Assembly (NCBI GenBank): GCA_963710135.1
Contig: CAVPYY010000002.1
Coordinates: 186,001 to 250,000, forward strand
Length of the DNA stretch: 64,000 nt
Source: SG8-30 sp963710135
Lineage (GTDB): Bacteria; Pseudomonadota; Gammaproteobacteria; Steroidobacterales; Steroidobacteraceae
Direction of reading: 5' to 3'
The position numbers and the translations under genes are program-made. Shown here piece by piece: positions 56,928 through 64,000 of this stretch. Under the pieces are notes generated by a model. It ran no database searches, had not been told where the DNA came from, and worked only from the letters and a program-made list of their open reading frames with translations. Within the stretch, counting starts at the first letter, position 1. Each line of letters opens with the position of its first letter.

Positions 56928-57509
56928 TCAGCGTTTGCCGCCGCCCATCATGCCGAGGATGTCGTCCAGCGGATTGCCGTCGCCGTTGAGATCGAGCATG
57001 CCGGCCAGTCCGGGCGCCTTGGTCGCCGAGCCGCCGCCCGCCATCAGTCCTCCGATCAGGCCGCCCAGCCCGCCGCTCTGGCGCGCGCGCGGCGCCGGTG
57101 CCGCCGCACCTTGCTTCGCCATGTAGCCGCTCACCAGCATGGCCAGCATCGGCAGCATTTTCTTCAGCAGCGCCGGATCGAGGCCGGTCTGGCCTGCCGC
57201 CTGTTGGGCGACTGCCCGGCTCACGTCCTTGCTGCCGAACAACTGGCCGAGCACGTCGTTGCCGCGCGCGACGTTCGTCGGCTGGGCACCCAGCACGTCG
57301 TCGAGCAGCCCCGAGCCGCCGAGCTTGCCCACCATGCCCATCACGCCATCGAGGCCCGTTGGCTGCGCCTGCGCCTGCTTCTTGAAGCCGCCAAGAATCG
57401 CGGGCAGCAGCGCCGCCGCGCCGCTCGCGGCCTGAGCCTCGTTCACGCCGAGTTCGCGCGCCACGGCCTTGAGGCCGCCAAGCTGTCCGAGAATGTCCGT
57501 TGCCTGCAC
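56928..57509 (-). CDS. DUF937 domain protein
   Basis: Function unknown. The 193-residue product starts at GTG 57509, eight bases after AAGGGG; the frame stays open far upstream opposite the MFS gene, but that part has no family similarity. The DUF937 helical region runs from DILGQLGGLKAVARELGVNEAQAASGAAALLPAILGGFKKQA to QAAGQTGLDPALLKKMLPMLAMLVSGYM. A Gly/Met-rich C-terminal section ends in DLNGDGNPLDDILGMMGGGKR. The last part contains a DxNxDG calcium-loop-like motif (DLNGDGNPLDD) that could bind a metal. Confidence 0.85.
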   Translation of the reverse strand: MQATDILGQLGGLKAVARELGVNEAQAASGAAALLPAILGGFKKQAQAQPTGLDGVMGMVGKLGGSGLLDDVLGAQPTNVARGNDVLGQLFGSKDVSRAVAQQAAGQTGLDPALLKKMLPMLAMLVSGYMAKQGAAAPAPRARQSGGLGGLIGGLMAGGGSATKAPGLAGMLDLNGDGNPLDDILGMMGGGKR

Positions 57510-57641
57510 GATGCTGCCCCTTGAAGTCGAAGAACAGCGACAACTATAGCAGCCGGCCGACGCATTCCTGAGGGCGTCGCGGGGTTCGACACTCACGATC
57601 CCGTGAGGCACTGATATAGTGCCGGCCCTCCGGATCCACCC

Positions 57642-58916
57642 ATGCGTACTGCCCTTACCGCCACCTGGACCCTGCTCGCCGGCATGGCGCTGCTGATGCT
57701 CGGAGCGGGCCTGCAGGGCACGCTCGTCGGCCTGCGCGCCAGCATCGAGGGCTTCTCGACCGCGGTCGCCGGGCTGGTGATGGCGTCCTACTACCTCGGG
57801 TACGTCGGCGGCTCGATCCTGACCCCGAAGCTGGTCAGCTCGGTCGGCCATATCCGGGTGTTCGCGGCGCTCACCTCGCTCGCCTCGGTGGTCATCCTGC
57901 TGCAGGGCGTGTTCGTCGAGCCGGTGGTGTGGACGCTGCTGCGCATCGCGTCGGGGTTCTGCTTCGCCGGCATCTACGTGGTCGCGGAGAGCTGGCTGAA
58001 CGACCGCGTCGGCAACGAGCATCGCGGCCTGCTGCTGGCCCTGTACATGGTGATCTGCTACGCCGGGCTCGGGCTCGGGCAGCTGCTGCTGAACGTCGCC
58101 GACCCGGGTGGCACGATCCTGTTCATCCTGGTGTCGGTGCTGATCTCGGTGGCCCTGGTGCCGATGGCGCTGACCGCCGCGCACGCCCCGGAGTTCTCGG
58201 TGCCGCAGCGGGTCCGCGTCCGCGACCTGATGCATCGCTCGCCGCTCGGCGTGGTCGGCGTGACGGTCTCGGGCATGGTGTCCGGTTGCCTGTTCGCGCT
58301 CGGCGCCATCTACACCGCGCAGCGCGGATTCTCGACGCGCGATGTCTCGATCTTCATGGCGGTCGCCATTCTCGCCGCCTGTATCACCCAGCTGCCGATG
58401 GGGCGGCTGTCGGACCGCATGGATCGCCGCCAGGTCGTGGTCGGCGCCTGCCTGCTGGCCGCGATCGCCGCACTGGGTGCCTGGTGGGCCGCCGACTGGT
58501 CTTCCCTGCTGTTCTTCGCCCTGATCGCCCTGTACGGCAGCATGAGCCTGACGCTCTACTCGGTGACCGTCGCGCACGTCAACGACCAGGTGCCGGCCGG
58601 CCAGATGATCGGGGCGAGCGGCACGCTGATACTGCTGAATGGATCGGGCGCCTGCCTGGGGCCACTGCTGGTGGCGGGGCTGATGCAGGCGCTCGGCAAC
58701 GAGGTGTTCCTGCCCGCGCTCGCCGGGCTGCACCTCGCCCTGGCGATCTACGCGCTGTACCGCATCGGCCGGCGCGCACCGCTGCCCGGCGACCAGAAGA
58801 CGCCATTCGTCGGCACGCCTCCCGCCACCAGTTCCAGCGGCGAGCTGATCGGGCACGCCGGCGACGTCGCGCCCGCGGCCCGGCTCGCCACGGCACAGGG
58901 GGGTAACGACCGGTGA
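57642..58916 (+). CDS. MFS transporter (YcaD-like)
   Basis: Twelve-helix major facilitator of unknown substrate. The 424-residue product has LQGTLVGLRASIEGFSTAVAGLVMASYYLGYVGGS covering TM1-TM2, a conserved ESWLNDRVGNEHRGLLLALYMVICYAGLGLGQLLLN segment typical of the YcaD/UMF-like group, and GRLSDRMDRRQVVV as the second A-type loop. A 50-residue polar tail follows TM12. Its TGA overlaps the GTG of the next gene, so the two are translationally coupled, which suggests a shared role such as uptake after extracellular ester cleavage (inference). Confidence 0.9.
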   Translation: MRTALTATWTLLAGMALLMLGAGLQGTLVGLRASIEGFSTAVAGLVMASYYLGYVGGSILTPKLVSSVGHIRVFAALTSLASVVILLQGVFVEPVVWTLLRIASGFCFAGIYVVAESWLNDRVGNEHRGLLLALYMVICYAGLGLGQLLLNVADPGGTILFILVSVLISVALVPMALTAAHAPEFSVPQRVRVRDLMHRSPLGVVGVTVSGMVSGCLFALGAIYTAQRGFSTRDVSIFMAVAILAACITQLPMGRLSDRMDRRQVVVGACLLAAIAALGAWWAADWSSLLFFALIALYGSMSLTLYSVTVAHVNDQVPAGQMIGASGTLILLNGSGACLGPLLVAGLMQALGNEVFLPALAGLHLALAIYALYRIGRRAPLPGDQKTPFVGTPPATSSSGELIGHAGDVAPAARLATAQGGNDR

Positions 58917-59833
58917 CTGCACTTCGCCTGTTGCTCGCGCCATTGATCACGATGCTGTGCATGCCCTGTGCGGCCGCAGAGCTCGTGCGCGAGCGATTCG
59001 AGCTCGATGGCAGACAGCGCGAGTATCTGCTGTACGTCCCGGACAACGCCGCCCGGATGCAGTCCCCGCGGCCGCTGGTGCTGGTGCTGCATGGAGGCGG
59101 CGGTACCGACCGCGGCATGGCGAAGATGACTCGCCATCGGTTCGAGAGACTGGCGGACCGCGATGGCTTCTACGTGGTGTATCCCCGGGCGGTCGATCGG
59201 ATGTGGCAGTTTGCTGACGCCGGTGACCCCGACTCGCGTGACGGGCAGGCGGACGATCTGGGCTACTTCCAGGCGGTGCTCGAGCGCGTGGCCGCGGCCT
59301 ATCCGGTGGATCCGCAGCGCGTGTTCGCCACCGGTATCTCCCGCGGCGGCCAGGCGTCCTATTTCCTGGCCTGCCGGCTGCCCGGACGGATTCGCGCCAT
59401 CGCCCCATTCGCCATGCCCCTGCCAGGATTCCTCGAAGATGACTGCCGGCAGGGGCCCGCCGTGGCGCTGCTGCTGGCCAACGGCACCCGCGATCCGATC
59501 GTCCCCTACGACGGCGGGCCAATAACGGTATTTCGTCGCGAGCGCGGCGAGGTACTGTCTTCGGATGCGACGGTCGACCTCTGGCGCCGGCGTAACGGCT
59601 GTACGGCGAGTCTGGAGCGCGCGGTCCTCGACCCGGTGGACGACGGCATGGACGTCCACCTCACGCGCTGGGCGGACTGCAACGGCTCGCCGGTGGTGCT
59701 GCTGCGGATCAACGGCGGCGGCCATACCTGGCCGTCAGGCCGTCAATACCTGCCCACGGCGTTGATCGGGCCGGTGAACCGGGACGTCGACGGCGCCGAT
59801 ATTGCCTGGGAGTTCTTCAGGGCATTGCGCTGA
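58913..59833 (+). CDS. Secreted PHB-depolymerase/feruloyl-esterase family (LpqC-like) hydrolase
   Basis: Exported alpha/beta hydrolase of the COG3509 type. The 306-residue product starts at GTG overlapping the MFS stop. The signal peptide is LRLLLAPLITMLCMPCAAAE. PLVLVLHGGGGTDRGM provides the oxyanion hole. The nucleophile Ser is in GISRGGQASY, the acid probably in GTRDPIVPYDGG, and the His in GGGHTWPSG. Its substrate (polyester, feruloyl ester or another) cannot be told. A 143-base gap with imperfect GC-rich inverted repeats separates it from the next gene. Confidence 0.88.
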   Translation: MTALRLLLAPLITMLCMPCAAAELVRERFELDGRQREYLLYVPDNAARMQSPRPLVLVLHGGGGTDRGMAKMTRHRFERLADRDGFYVVYPRAVDRMWQFADAGDPDSRDGQADDLGYFQAVLERVAAAYPVDPQRVFATGISRGGQASYFLACRLPGRIRAIAPFAMPLPGFLEDDCRQGPAVALLLANGTRDPIVPYDGGPITVFRRERGEVLSSDATVDLWRRRNGCTASLERAVLDPVDDGMDVHLTRWADCNGSPVVLLRINGGGHTWPSGRQYLPTALIGPVNRDVDGADIAWEFFRALR

Positions 59834-59976
59834 CCGGCCGGGCGCCTGCGGACCACGCGCCGGCCCGGTCGCCCTGGGCCGACTTGGCAATGTCGGTCTA
59901 CCACGACGCCGCCAGAATTGACGGTGCTATCCTGCCGAAAACCCAGTGAAATCACGCGATCGGGGGATCACCAGCC

Positions 59977-62025
59977 ATGGGCTACACCACCGCAGACATC
60001 CGCAATCTCGCCCTCGTCGGGCACGCCGCCGCGGGCAAGACGCTGCTGGCCGAAGCGCTGTTGCATGCCGCCGGGGCGATCCCGGCCAAGGGCAGTCTGG
60101 AGCGCGGCACGACGGTATGCGACTACGACGCGCAGGAAAAGCGCATGCAGCACTCGCTCGACTCGGCGATCTGCCACCTCGAGACGGGAGGCACGCACGT
60201 CACCCTGCTGGACACGCCGGGCATCCCGGACTTCATCGGCCGCAGCCTGAGCGTTCTCGAGGCGGTCGAGACGGCGGCCGTGGTGGTCAGCGCCGTGGCG
60301 GGCGTCGAGGCGATGACCCAGCGCATGATGGACTTCGCCCGCGATCGCGGCCTGTGCCGGCTGCTCATCGTCAACAAGATCGACCATCCGGACGCGCGTC
60401 CCGGGGAAGTTCTCGAGCAGCTGCGCGAGCGGTTCGGCAAGGAGTGCCTGCCGGTGAACCTGCCCGCGCAGCGCGGCAAGTCCGTGGTGGACGTGTTCTT
60501 CCAGAACACCGGCGGGGAGACCGATTTCTCCTCCGTCGAGGCGGCGCATACCGAGATCATCGACCAGGTCGTCGAGGTGGATGAAGACCTCATGGCGCTG
60601 TACCTGGAGCAGGGCGAGGAACTGCAGCCGGCGCAGCTCCACGATCCGTTCGAGGAGGCGCTGCGCGAAGGGCACTTGATACCGGTGTGCTTCGTCTCGG
60701 CCGAGACCGGCGCCGGGATCATGGAGCTGCTCGACGTCATCGCGCGGCTGATGCCGAACCCGGCGGAAGGCAATCCACCGCCTTTCCTGAAAGGCGACGG
60801 TTCGAAGGCCGTTCGCGTCGAGGTGCGGCCCGATGCGGACCGCCACGTCGTCGCGCACGTCTTCAAGATCGCCATCGACCCGTTCGTGGGCAAGCTCGGG
60901 ATCTTCCGTATGCACCAGGGCAGGGTGCAGGCAGGCGCGCAGCTGTTCGTCGGCGACGCCCGCAAGCCGGTCAGGATCGCGCACCTGTACCGGCAGCAGG
61001 GCAAGGACATGATCGAGGTCCCCGAGGCCATTCCGGGCGATATCTGCGCGCTCGCGAAGCTCGACGAAATGCATTTCGACGCCGTGCTGCACGACTCGCA
61101 CGACGAGGACAACCATCACCTGAAGTCGATCAAGTTCCCGCCGGCCATGCTCGGGCTGGCGATCGAGCCCGAGCGGCGCGGTGAGGAGCAGCGCCTGGCG
61201 GACACGCTGCACAAGCTGGTCGCGGAGGATCCGTGCGTGCGGGTGGAACATCATCCGGCGGTGAACGAGACCGTGCTGTACGGGATGGGCGAGCTGCACC
61301 TGCGGGTCATGCTCGAGCGCATGACCGAACGCTACAACGTCCACGTCAAGACGCGTCCGCCGAGCATCCCGTATCGCGAGACGATCACCGGCCCGGCCGA
61401 GGGCCATCATCGTCACAAGAAGCAAACCGGCGGGGCCGGGCAGTTCGGCGAAGTCTATCTGCGCATCGAGCCGCTGGAGCGCGGCGCGGGCTTCGACTTC
61501 GTCGACGAGGTCGTCGGCGGCGCCATACCGCACCAGTTCATCCCGGCCATCGAGAAGGGCGTCCGGCAGGTGCTGGAGGGCGGGGCGATCGCCGGCTATC
61601 CGCTACAGGACCTGCGCGTGACGGTCTACGACGGCAAGCACCATTCGGTCGACTCGAAGGAAGTCGCGTTCGTGGCCGCGGGCAAGAAGGCCTTTATGGA
61701 GGCGGTGGCCAAGGCCGGGCCGACGGTGCTCGAGCCGATCGTAAAGGTAGAGATCACGGCGCCGTCCGGTTCGATCGGCGACATCACCGGTGACCTGGCC
61801 ACCAAGCGCGGCCGCATCAACGGCAGCGACACCCTGCCGGGCGACCGGATCGCCGTGTCGGCCTTCGTGCCGCTGGCCGAGCTGACCGACTACCAGACGC
61901 GTCTGAAGGCGCTGACCGGCGGCGAGGGCAGCTACACGCTGGATCTCAGCCACTATGACCCGGTACCGCCGCGCACGCTGCAGGAACTGACCGCGGCCTG
62001 GAAGCCGCAGGCAGCCGAGGACTGA
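59977..62025 (+). CDS. Elongation factor G-like GTPase (EF-G paralogue)
   Basis: Translation-factor GTPase related to EF-G but not the main translocase. The 682-residue product has G1 GHAAAGKT at 15-22 (EF-G has AHIDAGKT), G3 DTPG and G4 NKID. Domains II to V follow, with KKQTGGAGQFGEVYLRIEP in domain IV and GSIGDITGDLATKRGRI in domain V. It lacks the usual switch I DWM-x-EQERGIT sequence, having QEKRMQHSLDSA instead. Such paralogues (FusA2-like) are common; some work only in ribosome recycling or lack GTPase-coupled translocation. Function here is unknown. Confidence 0.9.
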   Translation: MGYTTADIRNLALVGHAAAGKTLLAEALLHAAGAIPAKGSLERGTTVCDYDAQEKRMQHSLDSAICHLETGGTHVTLLDTPGIPDFIGRSLSVLEAVETAAVVVSAVAGVEAMTQRMMDFARDRGLCRLLIVNKIDHPDARPGEVLEQLRERFGKECLPVNLPAQRGKSVVDVFFQNTGGETDFSSVEAAHTEIIDQVVEVDEDLMALYLEQGEELQPAQLHDPFEEALREGHLIPVCFVSAETGAGIMELLDVIARLMPNPAEGNPPPFLKGDGSKAVRVEVRPDADRHVVAHVFKIAIDPFVGKLGIFRMHQGRVQAGAQLFVGDARKPVRIAHLYRQQGKDMIEVPEAIPGDICALAKLDEMHFDAVLHDSHDEDNHHLKSIKFPPAMLGLAIEPERRGEEQRLADTLHKLVAEDPCVRVEHHPAVNETVLYGMGELHLRVMLERMTERYNVHVKTRPPSIPYRETITGPAEGHHRHKKQTGGAGQFGEVYLRIEPLERGAGFDFVDEVVGGAIPHQFIPAIEKGVRQVLEGGAIAGYPLQDLRVTVYDGKHHSVDSKEVAFVAAGKKAFMEAVAKAGPTVLEPIVKVEITAPSGSIGDITGDLATKRGRINGSDTLPGDRIAVSAFVPLAELTDYQTRLKALTGGEGSYTLDLSHYDPVPPRTLQELTAAWKPQAAED

Positions 62026-62034
62026 CCGAAATGG

Positions 62035-62072
62035 GGACATTCTCTATTTTTTCAAGGAAATAGAGAATGTCC
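62035..62072. repeat. 15-bp perfect inverted repeat between convergent genes
   Basis: GGACATTCTCTATTT (62035-62049) and its exact reverse complement (62058-62072) enclose an 8-base loop. The left arm is preceded by ATGG, so GGGGACATTCTC echoes the GGGGAC start of the other repeats. AT-rich and unlike the neighbouring genes, it fills the 63-base gap between two convergent stops and may terminate both. Confidence 0.85.
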
Positions 62073-62088
62073 TTCTGTGTCCCTATTT

Positions 62089-64000
62089 CTAGACGAGGAC
62101 GCGTTCGATGCCCCCGTTATTCGCGGTGCGCACGTACTCCGCCATCCAGTCGGCGCCGAGGACGTGGCGGGCGACTTCCACCACGATGTAGTCGGCTTCG
62201 ATCGCCGCATCGTCGCCATAGCGGGCCAGGCCCTGCAGGCACGAGGGACAGGAGGTCAGCACCTTGACCGGTCCGTCGAAGCCGTCTGCGCGCAGCGCGT
62301 CGGCCCCCTTGACCACTTCCTGCTCCTTGCGGAAGCGCACCTGGGTCGCGATGTCTGGACGCGCCACCGCAAACGTGCCGGACTCCCCGCAGCAGCGGTT
62401 GTTGTTCTCGATGCGGCCGTTCGACCCCGAGTTCATCAGCGTGTTGACCACCTTGAGCGGGTCGTGGGTCTTCATCGGCGAATGGCAGGGGTCGTGGTAC
62501 ATGTAGCGCGTGCCCGTCACGCCCTCCAGCCGCACGCCGCGCTCCATCAGGAACTCGTGGATGTCGACGATGCGGCATCCGGGAAAGATCTCCTCGAACT
62601 TGTAGCCCTGCAGCTGATCGAAACAGGTGCCGCAGCTGACCACTACCGTGCGTATGTCCAGGTAGTTCAGCGTGTTGGCGACGCGGTGGAACAGCACGCG
62701 GTTGTCGGTGATGATCTTCTCGGCCTTGTCGAACTCGCCGGCGCCGCGCTGCGGGTAACCGCAGCATAGATACCCGGGCGGCAGCACGGTCTGCACCCCG
62801 ACGTGCCAGAGCATCGCCTGGGTGGCGAGACCCACCTGCGAGAACAGCCGTTCGGAGCCGCAACCCGGAAAGTAGAATACCGCTTCCGAGTCGACCGCCG
62901 TGCGCACCGGATCGCGGATCACCGGCACGTAGTTGCGGTCCTCGATGTCGAGCAGTGCGCGCGCGGTACGCTTCGGCAGATTGCCGGGCATCTTCTTGTT
63001 GACGAAGTGCACGACCTGCTCGCGAATCGGCGCCTTGCCGGTGGTTGCCGGCGGCCGGCGGGTCTGCGCCCGTGACACGGTCTTCAAGGCCTGATGGGCG
63101 AAGCGCTGCACCCGGTAGCCCACGCCGACCATCAGGCTGCGCGCCAGCTTGATGGTCTCGGGCCGGGTGGTGTCCAGGAACAACATCGCGGCGGACTTGA
63201 CCGGATTGAAGCGCTGCTTGCCCATGCGCCGCAGCAGGTCGCGCATGGCCATGGAGACGTCGCCGAAGTCGATGTCGACCGGGCAGGGATTCAGGCACTT
63301 GTGGCAGACGGTGCAGTGGTCCGCCACGTCGTTGAATTCTTCCCAGTGGCGGATGGAGACGCCCCGGCGGGTCTGCTCCTCGTAGAGAAACGCCTCCACC
63401 AGCAGCGAGGTGGCCAGGATCTTGTTGCGCGGCGAGTACAGCAGGTTGGCGCGCGGCACATGCGTGGCGCACACCGGCTTGCACTTGCCGCAGCGCAGGC
63501 AGTCCTTCACCGCGTCGGAAATCGAGCTGATGTCCGACTGCTGCATGATCAGCGATTCGTGCCCGAGCAGGTTGAAGCTCGGCGTATACGCCCGTGCCAG
63601 GTCCGCCCCCGGCAGCAGCTTGCCGCGGTTGTAGTGGCCTGCCGGATCGACACGCTCCTTGTAGCGGCGGAAGTCGGCGGTCTCGGCCTCGGTCAGGAAC
63701 TCGTACTTGGTGATGCCGATGCCGTGCTCACCTGAGATCACCCCGTCCAGCCGCCGCGCGATGGCCATGATGCGCGCGACCGTGCGATTGGCGAGATTGA
63801 GCATCTCGTAGTCGTCGGAGTTGACCGGAATGTTGGTGTGCACGTTGCCGTCCCCGGCGTGCATGTGCAGGGCGACGAACAGCCGGCGCTTGAGGACCTT
63901 GCGGTGTGTGGCGCGCAGGCCCTCGATGACCGGCACGAAGGCCGCCCCGGCGAACAGGCGCTCGATCGGGGCGCGCAGTTCGGCTTTCCAGGACGTCCGC
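62089..64000 (-). CDS. FAD-linked oxidoreductase fused to Fe-S/CCG domains (GlcD-GlcF-like), 5' part outside window
   Basis: The frame is open to the right edge, so the N-terminal FAD-binding part is missing; 637 codons are visible. The C-terminal end of the FAD-oxidase domain is seen (ALHMHAGDGNVHTNIPV, GVISGEHGIGITKYEFL). Two 4Fe-4S sites follow (CLRCGKCKPVC and CTVCHKCLNPCPVD), then CCG domains with GCGSERLFSQVG, PPGYLCCGYP, SCGTCFDQL, HDPCHSP, CCGESG and SCPSCLQGL. Related giant fusions oxidise 2-hydroxy acids such as lactate or glycolate and pass electrons to quinone or heterodisulfide-type acceptors. Substrate unknown. Confidence 0.9.
   Translation of the reverse strand, partial: RTSWKAELRAPIERLFAGAAFVPVIEGLRATHRKVLKRRLFVALHMHAGDGNVHTNIPVNSDDYEMLNLANRTVARIMAIARRLDGVISGEHGIGITKYEFLTEAETADFRRYKERVDPAGHYNRGKLLPGADLARAYTPSFNLLGHESLIMQQSDISSISDAVKDCLRCGKCKPVCATHVPRANLLYSPRNKILATSLLVEAFLYEEQTRRGVSIRHWEEFNDVADHCTVCHKCLNPCPVDIDFGDVSMAMRDLLRRMGKQRFNPVKSAAMLFLDTTRPETIKLARSLMVGVGYRVQRFAHQALKTVSRAQTRRPPATTGKAPIREQVVHFVNKKMPGNLPKRTARALLDIEDRNYVPVIRDPVRTAVDSEAVFYFPGCGSERLFSQVGLATQAMLWHVGVQTVLPPGYLCCGYPQRGAGEFDKAEKIITDNRVLFHRVANTLNYLDIRTVVVSCGTCFDQLQGYKFEEIFPGCRIVDIHEFLMERGVRLEGVTGTRYMYHDPCHSPMKTHDPLKVVNTLMNSGSNGRIENNNRCCGESGTFAVARPDIATQVRFRKEQEVVKGADALRADGFDGPVKVLTSCPSCLQGLARYGDDAAIEADYIVVEVARHVLGADWMAEYVRTANNGGIERVLV

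Noticed and set aside
59834..59976. Terminator after the secreted esterase
   Set aside because: GC-rich inverted segments are present but do not pair cleanly and lack a T tract.

Overview
This window comes from the chromosome of a GC-rich gammaproteobacterium. The gene content is almost all housekeeping. Gene order matches the Xanthomonadales and relatives in several blocks: murG-murC-murB-ddl-ftsQAZ-lpxC; dciA / M23 peptidase / secA-mutT; pilS-pilR-pilA-pilB-pilC-pilD-coaE-zapD-yacG next to sucCD; nadE-bamD-rluD-pgeF-clpB; and pncC-thpR-recA-recX-alaS-lysC-csrA-tRNA-Ser-tRNA-Arg. The lineage is inferred from synteny, and no species is claimed. There is no prophage, transposase, CRISPR array or secondary-metabolite cluster.

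Layout. 1-8.9 kb: end of the division and cell-wall (dcw) cluster, with translationally coupled Mur and Fts genes, then lpxC. 8.9-15.7 kb: helicase loader dciA (minus), a LytM-type M23 protein, secA, a MutT/thiamine-synthase-like fusion and an aldehyde dehydrogenase. 15.7-22.2 kb: a repeat-rich gap, then minus-strand genes (NADP-dependent oxidoreductase, DPP-IV-like peptidase, tpm, yacG, zapD), a second repeat-rich gap, and coaE. 22.2-30.3 kb: the type IV pilus block, all minus strand, with a sigma-54 promoter before pilA and the PilS/PilR regulators upstream. 30.4-45 kb: sucCD, nadE, bamD (minus), rluD-pgeF, a ZIP transporter, clpB with a sigma-32-like promoter, an FmdB-type protein, a DUF502 membrane protein, aspS, sodB (minus) and an alpha/beta hydrolase. 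45-64 kb: mutS and a nitronate monooxygenase (minus), an enoyl-CoA hydratase, pncC-thpR, recA-recX-alaS-lysC-csrA, two tRNAs, a DUF937 protein (minus), an MFS transporter, a secreted esterase, an EF-G paralogue and the 3' part of a large FAD/Fe-S oxidoreductase.

What stands out. (1) Palindromic repeats of three related designs sit in gene-end gaps. They include a 13-bp palindrome in arrays at three places, a ~180-bp composite element present twice, a perfect 24-bp inverted repeat whose ends supply the stop codons of two convergent genes, and a 15-bp hairpin between another convergent pair. They look like REP/BIME elements. (2) Three minus-strand genes (an oxidoreductase, coaE, and mutS twice) are broken by single extra bases, four in all, and removing them restores full-length family proteins. 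(3) SucD carries a ~68-residue Lys/Arg/Ala/Pro tail resembling histone H1, and the FmdB protein has a similar tail. (4) Several regulatory sites are readable: sigma-54 before pilA, a sigma-32-like promoter before clpB, a hairpin with a T tract between the aspS promoter and its start codon, and a strong hairpin in the lpxC leader.

I did not find a convincing new multi-gene system. The repeats and the SucD tail are the best leads.
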